DNA of 35,305 nucleotides from Dysgonamonadaceae bacterium (GCA_031263685.1 JAISFI010000051.1:1-35305); one strand, 5' to 3'; shown: positions 24,313-34,132, counted from the stretch's first letter. The notes: generated by a model from the sequence alone, not told the origin. Numbers and translations are program-made.

Positions 24313-27300
24313 TTGTCCCGATTTTTTTGTATTTTCGCCGCAAATTTACGCAATAAAAATAACAAGTCTATAAAACCGATCAAATACATAATTGTTGGAG
24401 CGCTGGTATTGTTGCTGTTCTCTTATCTCCTTCCGACTATTTTGCTGAGTATTCCGTCGATTCAACAAAAAATCACAGATTTAGCAGAAGAGGAATTGCA
24501 CAATAAATTGGGAACAGATGTTTACATCGGTTCCGTCGAATTTGAATTGTTCAGCAAGATTGTGTTGAAAGAAGTAAATTTGTGCGACCAGTCCGGAGCT
24601 ATGTTATTTAACGCACAGCGTTTGTCTGCCGGTTTCAATCTCTTACCGCTGCTGCACGGCAGGCTGGTTTTTTCGTCGGCTCAATTATTTTCCTTTCAGT
24701 TGGATTTGCGAAAAGAAACCCCCGATTCTCCGTTGAATATACAGTTTATCATAGATGCCTTTGCCAGTAAAGACAGTACGGAAAAATCGGGAATAGACCT
24801 GCATATTCATACCTTGAATATCCGGCGGGGCAAATTTAGTTACCATGTAGCGAGCGAAATGCCTACTCCGGGCGTGTTCAATGCAAAACATCTGGATATC
24901 AGCAATATATCTGCCAAAATAAAAATCTCTGAATTATCGAAAGATACCCTTGCCGCAACGTTCAATAACTTGAGTTTGAAGACCCAGTCAGGCCCGGAAA
25001 TAAAGCGGCTGTCATTTTCCGTGAACGGATCGGCCAAACAGCTCAGTATTCATCCGTTTGAATTATGGTTGCCGAACAGTCGGCTGAAAATAGACAATTT
25101 CCAAGCCGTCTTCCCCGAAAAAGGGAAAGCAGACCAGTTGCTCTCCCAGACGGAAATTTCCCTGCAAATCGTTCACGCCGAGATCACTCCGCAAGACATC
25201 GGAACTGTGATACCCGCATTGGCCAATTTTCAGGAGAAAATCTCCTTGAAAGGGAAAATACATGGAACTTATGACAAGCTTTACCTGTCTGACGTCCAAG
25301 TGAACAGCGACAATATGGCGTTGACGTCCAATCTTTCGCTTTACAACCTCTCCATGCCCGATTCTACCTATATCGACGGCGACATCAACCGCTTTTACAT
25401 CACATCGCAGGGGATTCAAAAAATTATCAACGAACAGGGAACTGTATCAAAAAACACGGCATACAGCATAAAACAACTGGTACAAACCGATTTTCGCGGC
25501 CATATCTCCGGATATTTCCGTCAACTGACAATTTCCGGTATCTTTTCAACTACTTGTGGAAATCTGGATGTTGACGTTATCGCAGGAAAAAATAAATTCG
25601 ACCGTTTTTTCTTACAGGGACATATACAATCTTCGGAACTGGACATACATAAACTGTTTCCGGAAGAAAACCCTTACGGGAAAATCGTCTTCGACGTCAT
25701 TGTCGATGCCAGGCAGGATGTCAATAAAAAACCGGCAGGAACAATCAATGCGAACATCAGTCAACTGGAATTTTCCAGACACACCTATGAGAATATCCGT
25801 TTTAAGGGCGATTTTACGCCTTCCGGTTTCAACGGAAAGGTGGAGATAGACGACTCTTTCGGGAAATTATTTGCCGAAGGTCTTTTCAAAATCGACGGAA
25901 ACATTTCCGAGTTTAATTTTCGCGCTAATGCAGAGCGTATCCAGTTAGACAAACTTAACTTGTCGAAAAAATACCCAAATTCGGAATTATCTCTTACCGT
26001 AGATGCCAATTTTACCGGAAATACCCTGGAAAATACGGAAGGAACGATCTCTATCCAACATTTTTCTTTTCAGGTGCCGGACGATACGCTGCTGCTTGAT
26101 TCCATTATCGTCAACGCTTCCGGCAGGGGCGAAAACCGGAAAATCTCCGTACAGTCGGACATTGCAAGCCTGCAACTGTTGGGCGCTTATTCGTACCGCC
26201 AACTGATTCCGGCTGTCAAACAAACCATGTACCGCTATATTCCGGCCGTCATTCCTCCTCCTCAGCAAATGATTCTCGATGAAAATAATTTTTACCTGGA
26301 CGTCACTGTCGAGAATACGGAGAAACTGTCGAAAATTTTGCAGTTGCCGTTTACTGTTTTCAGTCACAGTGATTTGCATGGACAATATAATCATACGAAA
26401 GGTTCTTTTGATTTTTACGCACATTTTCCCAGACTTAACTGGGGAAATATGAAAATGGAAGAGATTACCCTGACGCTCAATAATTCGCAGGAAATGGCCA
26501 ACCTGTCTCTGAAAGGCATACGCAGTGGAAAGTTCGATGTAAAAACAGATTTCGAGATGCGTCTGAATGCCGGTAACAATGAATTAAAGAGTTTTGTTGA
26601 ATGGAAAAACAGAGAAGAATCTCTGTATCAGGGTAAACTTTCGGCCTTAGCTAAATTTATACCGTCTCACCAACAATCTCAGAGAAAGGTGAGTATAGAC
26701 TTATTTCCGACCCAAGTTTTTTTCAATAACAATGCTTGGGAAATTTCCCCGGCCAACTTCGAGATAGCTGGAAGTGAGATAACTGTTAACCACCTGGACA
26801 TTGCACATGCCGACCAGTTCATCAAAATTGACGGATGTATTTCTAAAGATACCGCAAACTTTTTATATGCCGACCTGAATAAAATAAATTTAGCCGACGT
26901 TTTCGATGCATTAGCTATTCCCAGCCTGGATTTCGGAGGAATTGCCACCGGAAAGGTCATCCTGAACGACTTGTACCTGAACCGTAAATTGACCGCAAAC
27001 TTAGCGATTAAATCCTTTTCTTTCAACGAAGCCGTTATGGGCGATTTGGAATTAGACGCCCATTGGAACAATGAAAAACAGGGGATTGCCATGGATGGAA
27101 AAGCTCGCCAAAACGATACAACGCTGATCGATGTTGGCGGCATGATATATCCGCTGCATGAAGAACTTTCCATACATTTCGACACGCACAACGCCAACGC
27201 CGCTTTTCTCCGAAAATACCTGGACAATGTTACTTCCGGTTTTTCGGGAAAGATAACCGGCGATATCCACTTGTTCGGAGACTTTAAAAACGTCGATATT

Positions 27301-28830
27301 GAAGGAAATGTTTTCGTCAGGGAAGGTCAATTCGGGATTAATTTCTTAAACACGGTCTATAATTTTTCCGATTCCGTCTATTGTAGCAAAGGACATATTG
27401 CAATCAAGAATACAGCGCTATATGATGTTTATGGAAATAAGGCTATTGCCAATGGAGCTGTCAGACATCAAAATTTCAAAGACTTCAGTTATCTCGCGAA
27501 TATTTATGCGAATAATTTTCACGTATTCAATGCGACGGAAAGGCTGAATCCTACGTTTTTTGGTACGGCTTTTGGTACAGGAAACATAAAACTGTCCGGA
27601 AACGATGATAATATAAATATTGACGTCAACATACAAACCAATCAACACACCAAGATGTCATTGAATTTCAATGATAAATCCAACATTGAAGACTACAACT
27701 TCATCACCTTTGTTTCCAAGAATAAAGGATTACCGGAAGGCGCTGCCGGTCTTGAAATGAATAATCAACCGCTCAATGCACCTTCTTCGCAAACCAATAT
27801 CAAACTGAACCTGCTCTTGGATGTAACTCCCAACGCCATGCTTGAATTGCATATCGACCCTACTTCCGGCGATAAAATCAAAGCATGGGGCAGAGGAAAT
27901 ATGCAAATACAATATGGAAGCATGATGCCTCCACGAATCTACGGAAACTATTCCCTGGAAAGAGGTACCTATAATTTCAGTCTTCAACAGGTGATTTATA
28001 AAGATTTCCACATCAAGGAAGGAAGCGCGATCAGCTTTCGGGGAGATCCGTACCTGGCCAATCTGGACATCAACGCCACCCATTCGGTATCTGCCAATCT
28101 GGGAGATCTGGACCAAAGTTTTAGCGGAGAACAAAAAACGTCGATGAATAGTGTAATGGTCGACTGTTTGCTGAAGATTAACGGCGAGTTGCAACACCCT
28201 TCCATCAAATTCGACCTGAATTTGCCTAACTCCAGCAATGAATTGGAAAGGCAAGTGAAAAGTATTGTCGGCACGGAAGAATTAATGAACCGGCAAATCA
28301 TTTTCCTCCTGGCTTTAGGCCGGTTTTACACGGAAAACAACCAATATGGAAATTCGAACAACGATATTGCCAACGTGGCATCATCTACTATTTCCACACA
28401 ATTAACCAGTTTGTTAGGCCCTTTGAGCGAGCACCTGCAAATTGGAACAAACATACGAACAAGCAACTATGAAGAATATTCGGATACGGAATTTAAAGTA
28501 TTATTATCAAGTCAGTTACTAAACAATCGACTGCTGATCAACGGCAATCTGGGATACAAAGACAAAACGTCTGAGCAAAGTTCTTTTGTTGGCGATTTCG
28601 ACTTGGAATACAAGTTGTCTGCCAGTGGAAATATCCGCTTAAAAGCATACAATCACTACAACGACAAATATTATTACGTGAAATCCGCCTTAACCACCCA
28701 GGGAGTCGGCATCTTGTTCCGAAGAGACTTCGACGGCATGTATGATTTCTTCAAAACAAAGAAAAAAACATACATGGAATTGCAGAACAATGTAATAGAC
28801 TATGGAGAGGACGAAATTTTCTATAGATAG
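24313..28830 (+). CDS. tamB: TamB-like translocation/assembly module protein (DUF490)
   Basis: A 1505-codon AsmA/TamB-type protein predicted to bridge the periplasm and move lipids or help assemble outer-membrane proteins. After one N-terminal membrane anchor (YIIVGALVLLLFSYLLPTIL) come long beta-groove repeats with alternating hydrophobic residues. The C-terminal TamB domain (about 1060-1490) includes AWGRGNMQIQYG, GNYSLERGTYNF and IIFLLALGRFYTEN, and ends in a barrel-like segment (GSGNIRLKAYN-type, VGILFRRDFDGM). There is no ATG near the start. The frame opens with TTG at 24313, but that lies before the likely promoter; the ATA at 24370 (IKPIKYIIVG) would give the expected protein. It converges on the barrel gene with one base between stop codons. 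Confidence 0.92.
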   Translation: MSRFFCIFAANLRNKNNKSIKPIKYIIVGALVLLLFSYLLPTILLSIPSIQQKITDLAEEELHNKLGTDVYIGSVEFELFSKIVLKEVNLCDQSGAMLFNAQRLSAGFNLLPLLHGRLVFSSAQLFSFQLDLRKETPDSPLNIQFIIDAFASKDSTEKSGIDLHIHTLNIRRGKFSYHVASEMPTPGVFNAKHLDISNISAKIKISELSKDTLAATFNNLSLKTQSGPEIKRLSFSVNGSAKQLSIHPFELWLPNSRLKIDNFQAVFPEKGKADQLLSQTEISLQIVHAEITPQDIGTVIPALANFQEKISLKGKIHGTYDKLYLSDVQVNSDNMALTSNLSLYNLSMPDSTYIDGDINRFYITSQGIQKIINEQGTVSKNTAYSIKQLVQTDFRGHISGYFRQLTISGIFSTTCGNLDVDVIAGKNKFDRFFLQGHIQSSELDIHKLFPEENPYGKIVFDVIVDARQDVNKKPAGTINANISQLEFSRHTYENIRFKGDFTPSGFNGKVEIDDSFGKLFAEGLFKIDGNISEFNFRANAERIQLDKLNLSKKYPNSELSLTVDANFTGNTLENTEGTISIQHFSFQVPDDTLLLDSIIVNASGRGENRKISVQSDIASLQLLGAYSYRQLIPAVKQTMYRYIPAVIPPPQQMILDENNFYLDVTVENTEKLSKILQLPFTVFSHSDLHGQYNHTKGSFDFYAHFPRLNWGNMKMEEITLTLNNSQEMANLSLKGIRSGKFDVKTDFEMRLNAGNNELKSFVEWKNREESLYQGKLSALAKFIPSHQQSQRKVSIDLFPTQVFFNNNAWEISPANFEIAGSEITVNHLDIAHADQFIKIDGCISKDTANFLYADLNKINLADVFDALAIPSLDFGGIATGKVILNDLYLNRKLTANLAIKSFSFNEAVMGDLELDAHWNNEKQGIAMDGKARQNDTTLIDVGGMIYPLHEELSIHFDTHNANAAFLRKYLDNVTSGFSGKITGDIHLFGDFKNVDIEGNVFVREGQFGINFLNTVYNFSDSVYCSKGHIAIKNTALYDVYGNKAIANGAVRHQNFKDFSYLANIYANNFHVFNATERLNPTFFGTAFGTGNIKLSGNDDNINIDVNIQTNQHTKMSLNFNDKSNIEDYNFITFVSKNKGLPEGAAGLEMNNQPLNAPSSQTNIKLNLLLDVTPNAMLELHIDPTSGDKIKAWGRGNMQIQYGSMMPPRIYGNYSLERGTYNFSLQQVIYKDFHIKEGSAISFRGDPYLANLDINATHSVSANLGDLDQSFSGEQKTSMNSVMVDCLLKINGELQHPSIKFDLNLPNSSNELERQVKSIVGTEELMNRQIIFLLALGRFYTENNQYGNSNNDIANVASSTISTQLTSLLGPLSEHLQIGTNIRTSNYEEYSDTEFKVLLSSQLLNNRLLINGNLGYKDKTSEQSSFVGDFDLEYKLSASGNIRLKAYNHYNDKYYYVKSALTTQGVGILFRRDFDGMYDFFKTKKKTYMELQNNVIDYGEDEIFYR
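24330..24337 (+). promoter_or_regulatory. Probable -7 element of the tamB-like gene
   Basis: TATTTTCG followed by CCGCAAATTTAC is one base from TAnnTTTG and has the usual Bacteroidetes context. A TTG lies at 24313-24315, 14 bp upstream. If real, transcription begins near 24344, after the first possible start codon. Confidence 0.4.
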
Positions 28831-28831
28831 C

Positions 28832-29395
28832 TCAGAAATGATAACTGACAACGAGCAACCCTACATATCCGACGTTTATCTCAAAAACATTTTCGTTGTC
28901 TGCCGGAATATTGTTTTCCGGATTACAGTAATCGGTATATAAAAAATTCAGACCGACATCGGTTGAAATGGAAATATGAGGTGAATAAAAATAGCTTATT
29001 CCAATGAGCGGACTTATGCCATAGCGGGTATAGCGATTCGGCATAAAATTACGCGACCAGTAAGTGAATTTTCCGTCCGCGCCGTAATGCAACTGCCAGC
29101 GATTGGCAATGACAGGCAGGTTTCTTTCGTAACCAAGCCGCAATCCAATAATTCTGTAACCTTCCTTACCGTTGCTCCAGTCAACATCCAGCCCGCTGCG
29201 CAAAGCGTTCTTTTCGCTGAAATGCCATTTGTAATTCAGCATACAGGATTCATTCTTTTTCGACAGAAATGTTAAAACATTGGAAATGTCAATCCCAATT
29301 TCGTGCCGGTACTGACCGGCGCTCTGCGAAATAACGGCGACACTGCACAGAGACAGCGCCGCCGTTAAAAAAAGTCTTAAATGCTTTTTCATCAT
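28832..29395 (-). CDS. Small outer-membrane beta-barrel protein
   Basis: A 187-aa protein with a signal peptide (MKKHLRLFLTAALSLCSVAVIS, cleaved near SQSAG). Alternating-pattern strands suit an 8-strand barrel (HEIGIDISNVLTFL, RIIGLRLGYERNL, YGISPLIGISYFYSPHISISTDVGLNFLY), and the C-terminus ends in aromatic Phe (VVSYHF). It starts 3 bp after the stop of the repeat lipoprotein gene and so is co-transcribed with it. I do not recognise a specific family; the partner gene suggests a lipoprotein-barrel pair at the surface. Confidence 0.8.
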   Translation of the reverse strand: MMKKHLRLFLTAALSLCSVAVISQSAGQYRHEIGIDISNVLTFLSKKNESCMLNYKWHFSEKNALRSGLDVDWSNGKEGYRIIGLRLGYERNLPVIANRWQLHYGADGKFTYWSRNFMPNRYTRYGISPLIGISYFYSPHISISTDVGLNFLYTDYCNPENNIPADNENVFEINVGYVGLLVVSYHF

Positions 29396-29398
29396 TCC

Positions 29399-30868
29399 TT
29401 AATCAAAAGCAAAAAGTTTTTCAATATGATCGATCAGCTTTTCATAATAGATTTCCGTATTTTCGGAAGTTCCGTCCTTGTAATAAAGACGGGCATATTT
29501 TTCGCCGTCAATCTCATCCATTTTTAATTCGCCGATTTCCTTATCGTTGTACAGTACCTTGATGTTGACGCAGTTGTTGATTTCGACAATGCTGGGATTA
29601 CTGGATGTTGATAGCGTTTTGATATCGGCAATAGCTGTAAGTTTCAGGTTTTCCTGAGTTATCGTAAACGAAAGACTGTTCACAGCGCCATTGCCATTAT
29701 CGAAAATATCGCTCAAATCTTTGGAATTGTCAATGTCTTTGCTTAAACTGAGCGTACAGGCAATCGACAGATTGTTGACTTCGGCCGTTTCGTCCTTAAT
29801 GGAGATGCTTGCCGAATAGCGCGCTGCTGCTTCCTGCTTGAGTCCGGCTTCAATATTGAGGGGCTTGGCATATACTTTTGCGTTTGTCGAAGTCGGTATG
29901 CCGTATTGCGTATAGTTGGCCGTAACGTCAATATCTATCATTGACGTATTGTCTTTTTTGAAATGCGCTTTAATTTTTGTCGGCAGATAGGTTGTTTTGC
30001 CTTCAATGTCGCAACTCTTGTCGGTATAGTCGGTAAGCGCAAGTTCGCAGTTGTTGTTCGACGAATTTTCCTTATCCGGGAAAACAGCAAGGAAAGAATT
30101 GTTTGAGGAGTTTTCCCAACTTTTCGTACTGTTGTTATACACGTATTTTCCTTTTAATGTTGCAAAATTAAAACGTCTGTCGTTGTCAATACCGTCTTCT
30201 ATACTTTTGCCAAGATCAAATTTATCGTCTAATTTTTCGAGAATATTGCCGGTAAAATCAATGAAGTCCGATGCGCCCCATTCCTTGCCTTGAGTACGGG
30301 TATACTCACCGTTCCCTACACCGACATGGGCATATTTTCCACTGTCGTAAGTATATGAGCCGTTGCCTGCGCCGACATGCTCGTACCAGCTAATCTGTTT
30401 TATTTCGTTATAGTCGCCATTGCCAGCACCAACATAGACAAAGTTGTCATTGTCGCGAGTATATGAGCCGTTGCCTTCGCCGACCCACGTATAATAGGTG
30501 TTGTAATGTGGTTCATAGTCGCCGTTGCCCTCGCCAACATAAACCCCGCCAGCGCCCATCTGCCACGAGTAATCGCCTTTGCCTGCGCCAACCCAGTTAT
30601 ACCTGAAGTATTCCTCTTCGGCGAATACAAGGCTGAACAGACTGCTGTTGCGGACGTTGTCGAACATTGCACTAATCCGGTCGAAAGAGGCTTGAATATT
30701 TGCCTTGTCTTCTTCTACTGTTGTTACGATGTCTTCATCGTCTTTGTCTGTACAGGACGTTGCGAAACTTGCCGTAGCAATAAGTACGGCAAAGAAAATC
30801 TTACTGGTCACTTTGACCGATAAAAGGTTTGCTTTCTTAAGAAGGTCAGAAAAAAAGTTTTTTGTCAT
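29399..30868 (-). CDS. Lipoprotein with six [WYH]VGxGxGxY repeats, function unknown
   Basis: A 489-aa lipoprotein: the signal ends in FATSC (Cys39), followed by an acidic linker (DKDDEDIVTTVEED). Residues 92-189 hold six copies of a nine-residue core, such as YVGEGNGDY and HVGAGNGSY, at starts 92, 110, 128, 145, 164 and 181. The period is 17-19 residues, compatible with short beta-hairpins or a solenoid. Residues of about 195-489 form a larger domain with beta-rich pattern (FATLKGKYVYN, IKAHFKKDNTSMIDIDVTANY, LYYKDGTSENTEIYYEKL) that I do not recognise. It is the first gene of a two-gene operon with the small barrel protein and has its own promoter. Function unknown; surface location is likely. 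Confidence 0.85.
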   Translation of the reverse strand: MTKNFFSDLLKKANLLSVKVTSKIFFAVLIATASFATSCTDKDDEDIVTTVEEDKANIQASFDRISAMFDNVRNSSLFSLVFAEEEYFRYNWVGAGKGDYSWQMGAGGVYVGEGNGDYEPHYNTYYTWVGEGNGSYTRDNDNFVYVGAGNGDYNEIKQISWYEHVGAGNGSYTYDSGKYAHVGVGNGEYTRTQGKEWGASDFIDFTGNILEKLDDKFDLGKSIEDGIDNDRRFNFATLKGKYVYNNSTKSWENSSNNSFLAVFPDKENSSNNNCELALTDYTDKSCDIEGKTTYLPTKIKAHFKKDNTSMIDIDVTANYTQYGIPTSTNAKVYAKPLNIEAGLKQEAAARYSASISIKDETAEVNNLSIACTLSLSKDIDNSKDLSDIFDNGNGAVNSLSFTITQENLKLTAIADIKTLSTSSNPSIVEINNCVNIKVLYNDKEIGELKMDEIDGEKYARLYYKDGTSENTEIYYEKLIDHIEKLFAFD

Positions 30869-30936
30869 TTTGAATAATTTATAATATTAGGTTAATTCTT
30901 TTGTCTTTGCAGTAAAAAACACTCTTAAACCGGCGA

Positions 30937-30944
30937 CAAATGTA
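30937..30944 (-). promoter_or_regulatory. -7 promoter element of the repeat-lipoprotein operon
   Basis: TACATTTG on the minus strand fits TAnnTTTG. A TTG lies 18 bp further upstream (30963-30965), matching the -33 element. The leader would be about 60 nt. Confidence 0.55.
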
Positions 30945-31018
30945 CGGATAATTTTTGAAATACAATACATAAAATAACAGGAATTATACTTCGCGCAGTT
31001 TAAAATGCATGAGATGAG

Positions 31019-31340
31019 GGAGTAGAAACCGGAAATAAACCTGAGTTCGGTATCAGGATAGCCCGTTAGGGCTTATATCTCAATAGAAATCCGTTTTAAA
31101 ACATTTCCCAATGTCCGTCAGGACATTCATTGATGAAACCTCTACGAGGTTTTCGTTGTGATTTGAACCATTTTTCTATTGAGATATAAGCCCTAACGGG
31201 CTATCCTTACGCCGAATGTTATTTCCGGTTTCCACTCCTTTATTTCATACATTTTTTCTATTGAGATATAAGCCCTAACGGGCTATCCTTACGCCAAATG
31301 TTATTTCCGGTTTCCACTCCTTTACTTCATACATTTTTAC
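31019..31340. repeat. Hairpin-rich repeat cluster: one inverted and two tandem 82-bp copies
   Basis: Copies B (31176-31257) and C (31258-31339) are direct repeats of 82 bp with few differences. Copy A (31019-31089) is inverted: its 34-bp core, 31056-31089, is the exact complement of 31173-31206. Each core contains the mini-hairpin AGCCCTAACGGGCT. Between A and B are two more: AATGTCC/GGACATT around GTCA, and AAACCTC/GAGGTTT around TAC. The cluster fills the 516-bp gap between the repeat lipoprotein gene and the PAP2 gene, in which I see no coding sequence. It would be transcribed downstream of PAP2 and could terminate that message; it looks like a REP/MITE cluster. Confidence 0.85.
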
Positions 31341-31384
31341 TGTACGAGGCATGGTTTTGTGCATCGTCATTGCAAATCGTTATC

Positions 31385-32767
31385 TTAAAAAAATGCAGTA
31401 AAACGCAGTCCGGTCGATAAGTTGTTGATCGTTATCTGCTCCGTAAGATCATTTTCATTTACCGGAAAATCGTTTAATTCATCTGCAATGGTAAATTTGA
31501 ATGTTGGCTTCAAGTATTTGTAGTCGGAGAACAGGCTGATACCGATGCGTGGAGTCATCATGCAGGTAAGGGAAAATCCTGTTCCGCAGGTAAAAGCTGC
31601 CAGTGGCTGATAGGATACCAGAGGAATGGTTATCGGGCCGGATGTATTATTCTCTCCTACAAAAGTTCCGTTGATGTTGATGTTCCCTTTTACACCAACA
31701 GTAATGCCTGCAAGGGCGTTGATCTGCAACAGGAATTTCGACCCCAGCGTCCTGGCATATTGCGGTCCAACCAGCAAACTCAACATCCCCATTGCCTGTT
31801 CATTCAACATACCTTTCTGTACCTGCACGCCTTTATAGACGAAATTGTCCTCGTCTAAATCTTCGTCCATGAATGGAAAATGAGCAAATACTATTTTACC
31901 GCCCATTCCCCATCGCTTATTGAAATAGTATGCGCCTTCGAGTACGCCTTCTATTCCGGAAAAAGTAGCATCAGTGCTGCTGAAACAATAAGAATAAGCC
32001 ATGCCGGCGGCAAGAAAAGAAGGTACATCGATCTCCTCGTGAATTGTGAAATCGGAAAAGAAATCGCCTCTGTCTTTGTAAAAGCGGTCGACAATCAAAT
32101 AGGCGAGTTCGGTCGACAGGATACCAATGCCGGCTCCCGCCAGAATGTCCGAAACCCAATGCCTGTTGTTCAAGCTTCGTTCCGCTCCGGCAAAAGAACT
32201 GATTGCGTAACCGGCTATACTGTAGGCCGGTTCCTTATATCCATACTCTTTGTGTAAAAAAGTAGCGTTCATGAAAGCGGTGGCCGTATGTCCGGAGGGG
32301 AAAGAATTATAGCTCGTTCCGTCGGGACGAAGTATTTTGGTCGAATATTTGAGCGAGTTGACAATGGTGCTCATAATCACCATACCGGCGCCCCAGTTGA
32401 TCGCCTGTCTGCTCCAGCGGTTTAATCCTTTCTTGCCTGCCAGACTCAGGGCGAATACGCCGGTAGCCGGTGCATACTGTAAATAGTTGTCTAAGGGATT
32501 GGAGAAGTCGGGGATGTAGCGGTTTCTCGCCTCCATGACGGCTACACGGTCTCCCCAGGTGAGGGCGCTGGACGTTAACAGCAAGGCCGGCGCTATCCCT
32601 TTTCTGATCCAGGCGTTTTTTATCAGGTAGGAAGAAGGCGGGGCGGAGGTAGATTTGTGGAAGTTTTTTATTGTATCTACCTGTGCATAAGCGTCAACCT
32701 TATTGACTGCCAGTAATACAGTCAATAAGGTTGCGAAATAAATTGAACGGGATTTTACACGCTTCAT
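31385..32767 (-). CDS. PAP2-family phosphatase with C-terminal outer-membrane-like domain
   Basis: Membrane-associated type 2 phosphatidic acid phosphatase, likely acting on lipid phosphates at the envelope. With the ATG at 32767, a signal peptide is followed by the PAP2 core: KYSTKILRP (140-148), PSGH (157-160) and R197...HWVSD (His203, Asp207). Residues from about 235 to the end form a beta-rich domain (VLEGAYYFNKRWGMGGKI, FLLQINALAGITVGVKG, LSTGLRFTAFF) ending in Phe, like an outer-membrane barrel. This two-part build is found in other Bacteroidetes PAP2 proteins. The start overlaps the glyA stop by one base (TAATG), so translation is probably coupled. An upstream GTG at 32773 is less likely. 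Confidence 0.9.
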   Translation of the reverse strand: MKRVKSRSIYFATLLTVLLAVNKVDAYAQVDTIKNFHKSTSAPPSSYLIKNAWIRKGIAPALLLTSSALTWGDRVAVMEARNRYIPDFSNPLDNYLQYAPATGVFALSLAGKKGLNRWSRQAINWGAGMVIMSTIVNSLKYSTKILRPDGTSYNSFPSGHTATAFMNATFLHKEYGYKEPAYSIAGYAISSFAGAERSLNNRHWVSDILAGAGIGILSTELAYLIVDRFYKDRGDFFSDFTIHEEIDVPSFLAAGMAYSYCFSSTDATFSGIEGVLEGAYYFNKRWGMGGKIVFAHFPFMDEDLDEDNFVYKGVQVQKGMLNEQAMGMLSLLVGPQYARTLGSKFLLQINALAGITVGVKGNININGTFVGENNTSGPITIPLVSYQPLAAFTCGTGFSLTCMMTPRIGISLFSDYKYLKPTFKFTIADELNDFPVNENDLTEQITINNLSTGLRFTAFF

Positions 32768-34047
32768 TACCACGCAAACAGTGCGTATTCTTTCATCATC
32801 GCGTTTACTTTTTCTCTTACGGCGTTGATGGTGGCGTCGTCGTGCGCTTTAGCGAGTACGGTATCGATCAGTTCGACGATTTCGCCCATCAAAAGCTCTT
32901 TTGCTCCGCGAGTGGTGATAGCCGGCGTTCCGAAGCGTAATCCTGAGGTTTGGAAAGGGCTGCGGCTGTCGAAAGGCACCATGTTTTTATTGGTCGTGAT
33001 GTCGGCGGCAACCAGGGCTTTTTCGGCTTCTTTTCCGGTTAGTTCCGGAAATTTAGTGCGAAGGTCGACCAGTATCAGGTGATTGTCCGTTCCTCCGGAC
33101 ACGATTTTATAACCTTTGTCGATAAAAGCCTGCGACATGGCTGCGGCGTTTTTCTGTACCTGTGCCTGATAGGTTTTGTAGTCCGCTTCCAGCGCTTCGC
33201 CGAAAGATACGGCTTTAGCGGCAATGACATGTTCCAGCGGCCCGCCCTGAATGCCCGGAAATACGGCGGAATCCAGCAGCGCCGACATCATCCGTATTTC
33301 TCCTTTCGGTGTTTTCTTTCCCCAGGGGTTTTCAAAATCTTTGCCCAGTAGGATGATTCCTCCGCGCGGCCCGCGCAGTGTCTTGTGCGTAGTAGAAGTA
33401 ACGATGTGAGCGTGCAGCAGCGGATTATTCAACAGTCCGGCGGCGATCAACCCGGCGGGATGCGCCATGTCGACCATGAAAATAGCGCCAATCCGGTCGG
33501 CTACCTGGCGGATGCGGGCGTAATCCCACTCGCGGGAGTAGGCAGAGGCGCCGGCAACGATCAGTTTCGGTTTTTCCGTCAAGGCGATATGTTCTAACTG
33601 GTTGTAGTCGACGCGTCCGGTATCTTCGGAAACATTGTACTCCAGTGCCTGATATATCAATCCGGAGAAATTGACGGGCGACCCGTGCGACAGATGTCCG
33701 CCATGCGCCAGGTTTAAGCCCAGGAATTTGTCGCCCGGATTCAGACAAGTCAGGAAAACAGCCATATTGGCCTGCGCTCCCGAGTGCGGCTGAACGTTTA
33801 CCCATTCGGCCCCGAACAGTTGTTTGAGCCGGTCGATGGCTATCAACTCACTCTGATCCACGACTTCGCAGCCGCCGTAATACCGTTTTCCGGGATAGCC
33901 TTCCGCATACTTGTTGGTTAATACGGATCCCATGGCTTGCATTACCTGATCGCTTACGAAATTCTCCGAAGCAATCAACTCGATTCCTTTCAATTGGCGC
34001 TGACGTTCTTTTTCGATGATGTCAAAAATAGCATTATCTCTTTTCAT
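32767..34047 (-). CDS. glyA: Serine hydroxymethyltransferase
   Basis: PLP enzyme that interconverts serine and glycine with tetrahydrofolate, feeding one-carbon metabolism in the cytoplasm. All hallmarks are present: LIASENFVS (24-32), [15 protein letters not shown] (45-59), PHSGAQAN (87-94), [12 protein letters not shown] (193-204) and the PLP lysine Lys222 in [14 protein letters not shown]. At 426 aa it is full length. A -7 element TACATTTG lies 39 bp upstream. It is followed by the PAP2 gene in a TAATG overlap, an unusual partner with no obvious metabolic link. Confidence 0.98.
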   Translation of the reverse strand: MKRDNAIFDIIEKERQRQLKGIELIASENFVSDQVMQAMGSVLTNKYAEGYPGKRYYGGCEVVDQSELIAIDRLKQLFGAEWVNVQPHSGAQANMAVFLTCLNPGDKFLGLNLAHGGHLSHGSPVNFSGLIYQALEYNVSEDTGRVDYNQLEHIALTEKPKLIVAGASAYSREWDYARIRQVADRIGAIFMVDMAHPAGLIAAGLLNNPLLHAHIVTSTTHKTLRGPRGGIILLGKDFENPWGKKTPKGEIRMMSALLDSAVFPGIQGGPLEHVIAAKAVSFGEALEADYKTYQAQVQKNAAAMSQAFIDKGYKIVSGGTDNHLILVDLRTKFPELTGKEAEKALVAADITTNKNMVPFDSRSPFQTSGLRFGTPAITTRGAKELLMGEIVELIDTVLAKAHDDATINAVREKVNAMMKEYALFAW

Positions 34048-34085
34048 GATTCATTGATTGTTTGATTGTTTGATGAATGAAGTTG

Positions 34086-34093
34086 CAAATGTA
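34086..34093 (-). promoter_or_regulatory. -7 promoter element of glyA
   Basis: TACATTTG on the minus strand fits TAnnTTTG, 39 bp before the glyA ATG. The same octamer is used by the repeat-lipoprotein operon. Confidence 0.5.
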
Positions 34094-34132
34094 CATGAAA
34101 TTTTCCAATTACACACGGGCAGATAAAAATTA

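Noticed and set aside
24254-24343. Thirty-residue N-terminal extension of TsaD
   Set aside because: The family starts at MSTIILGIESS; the extension is encoded by the start-region repeat and non-conserved sequence.
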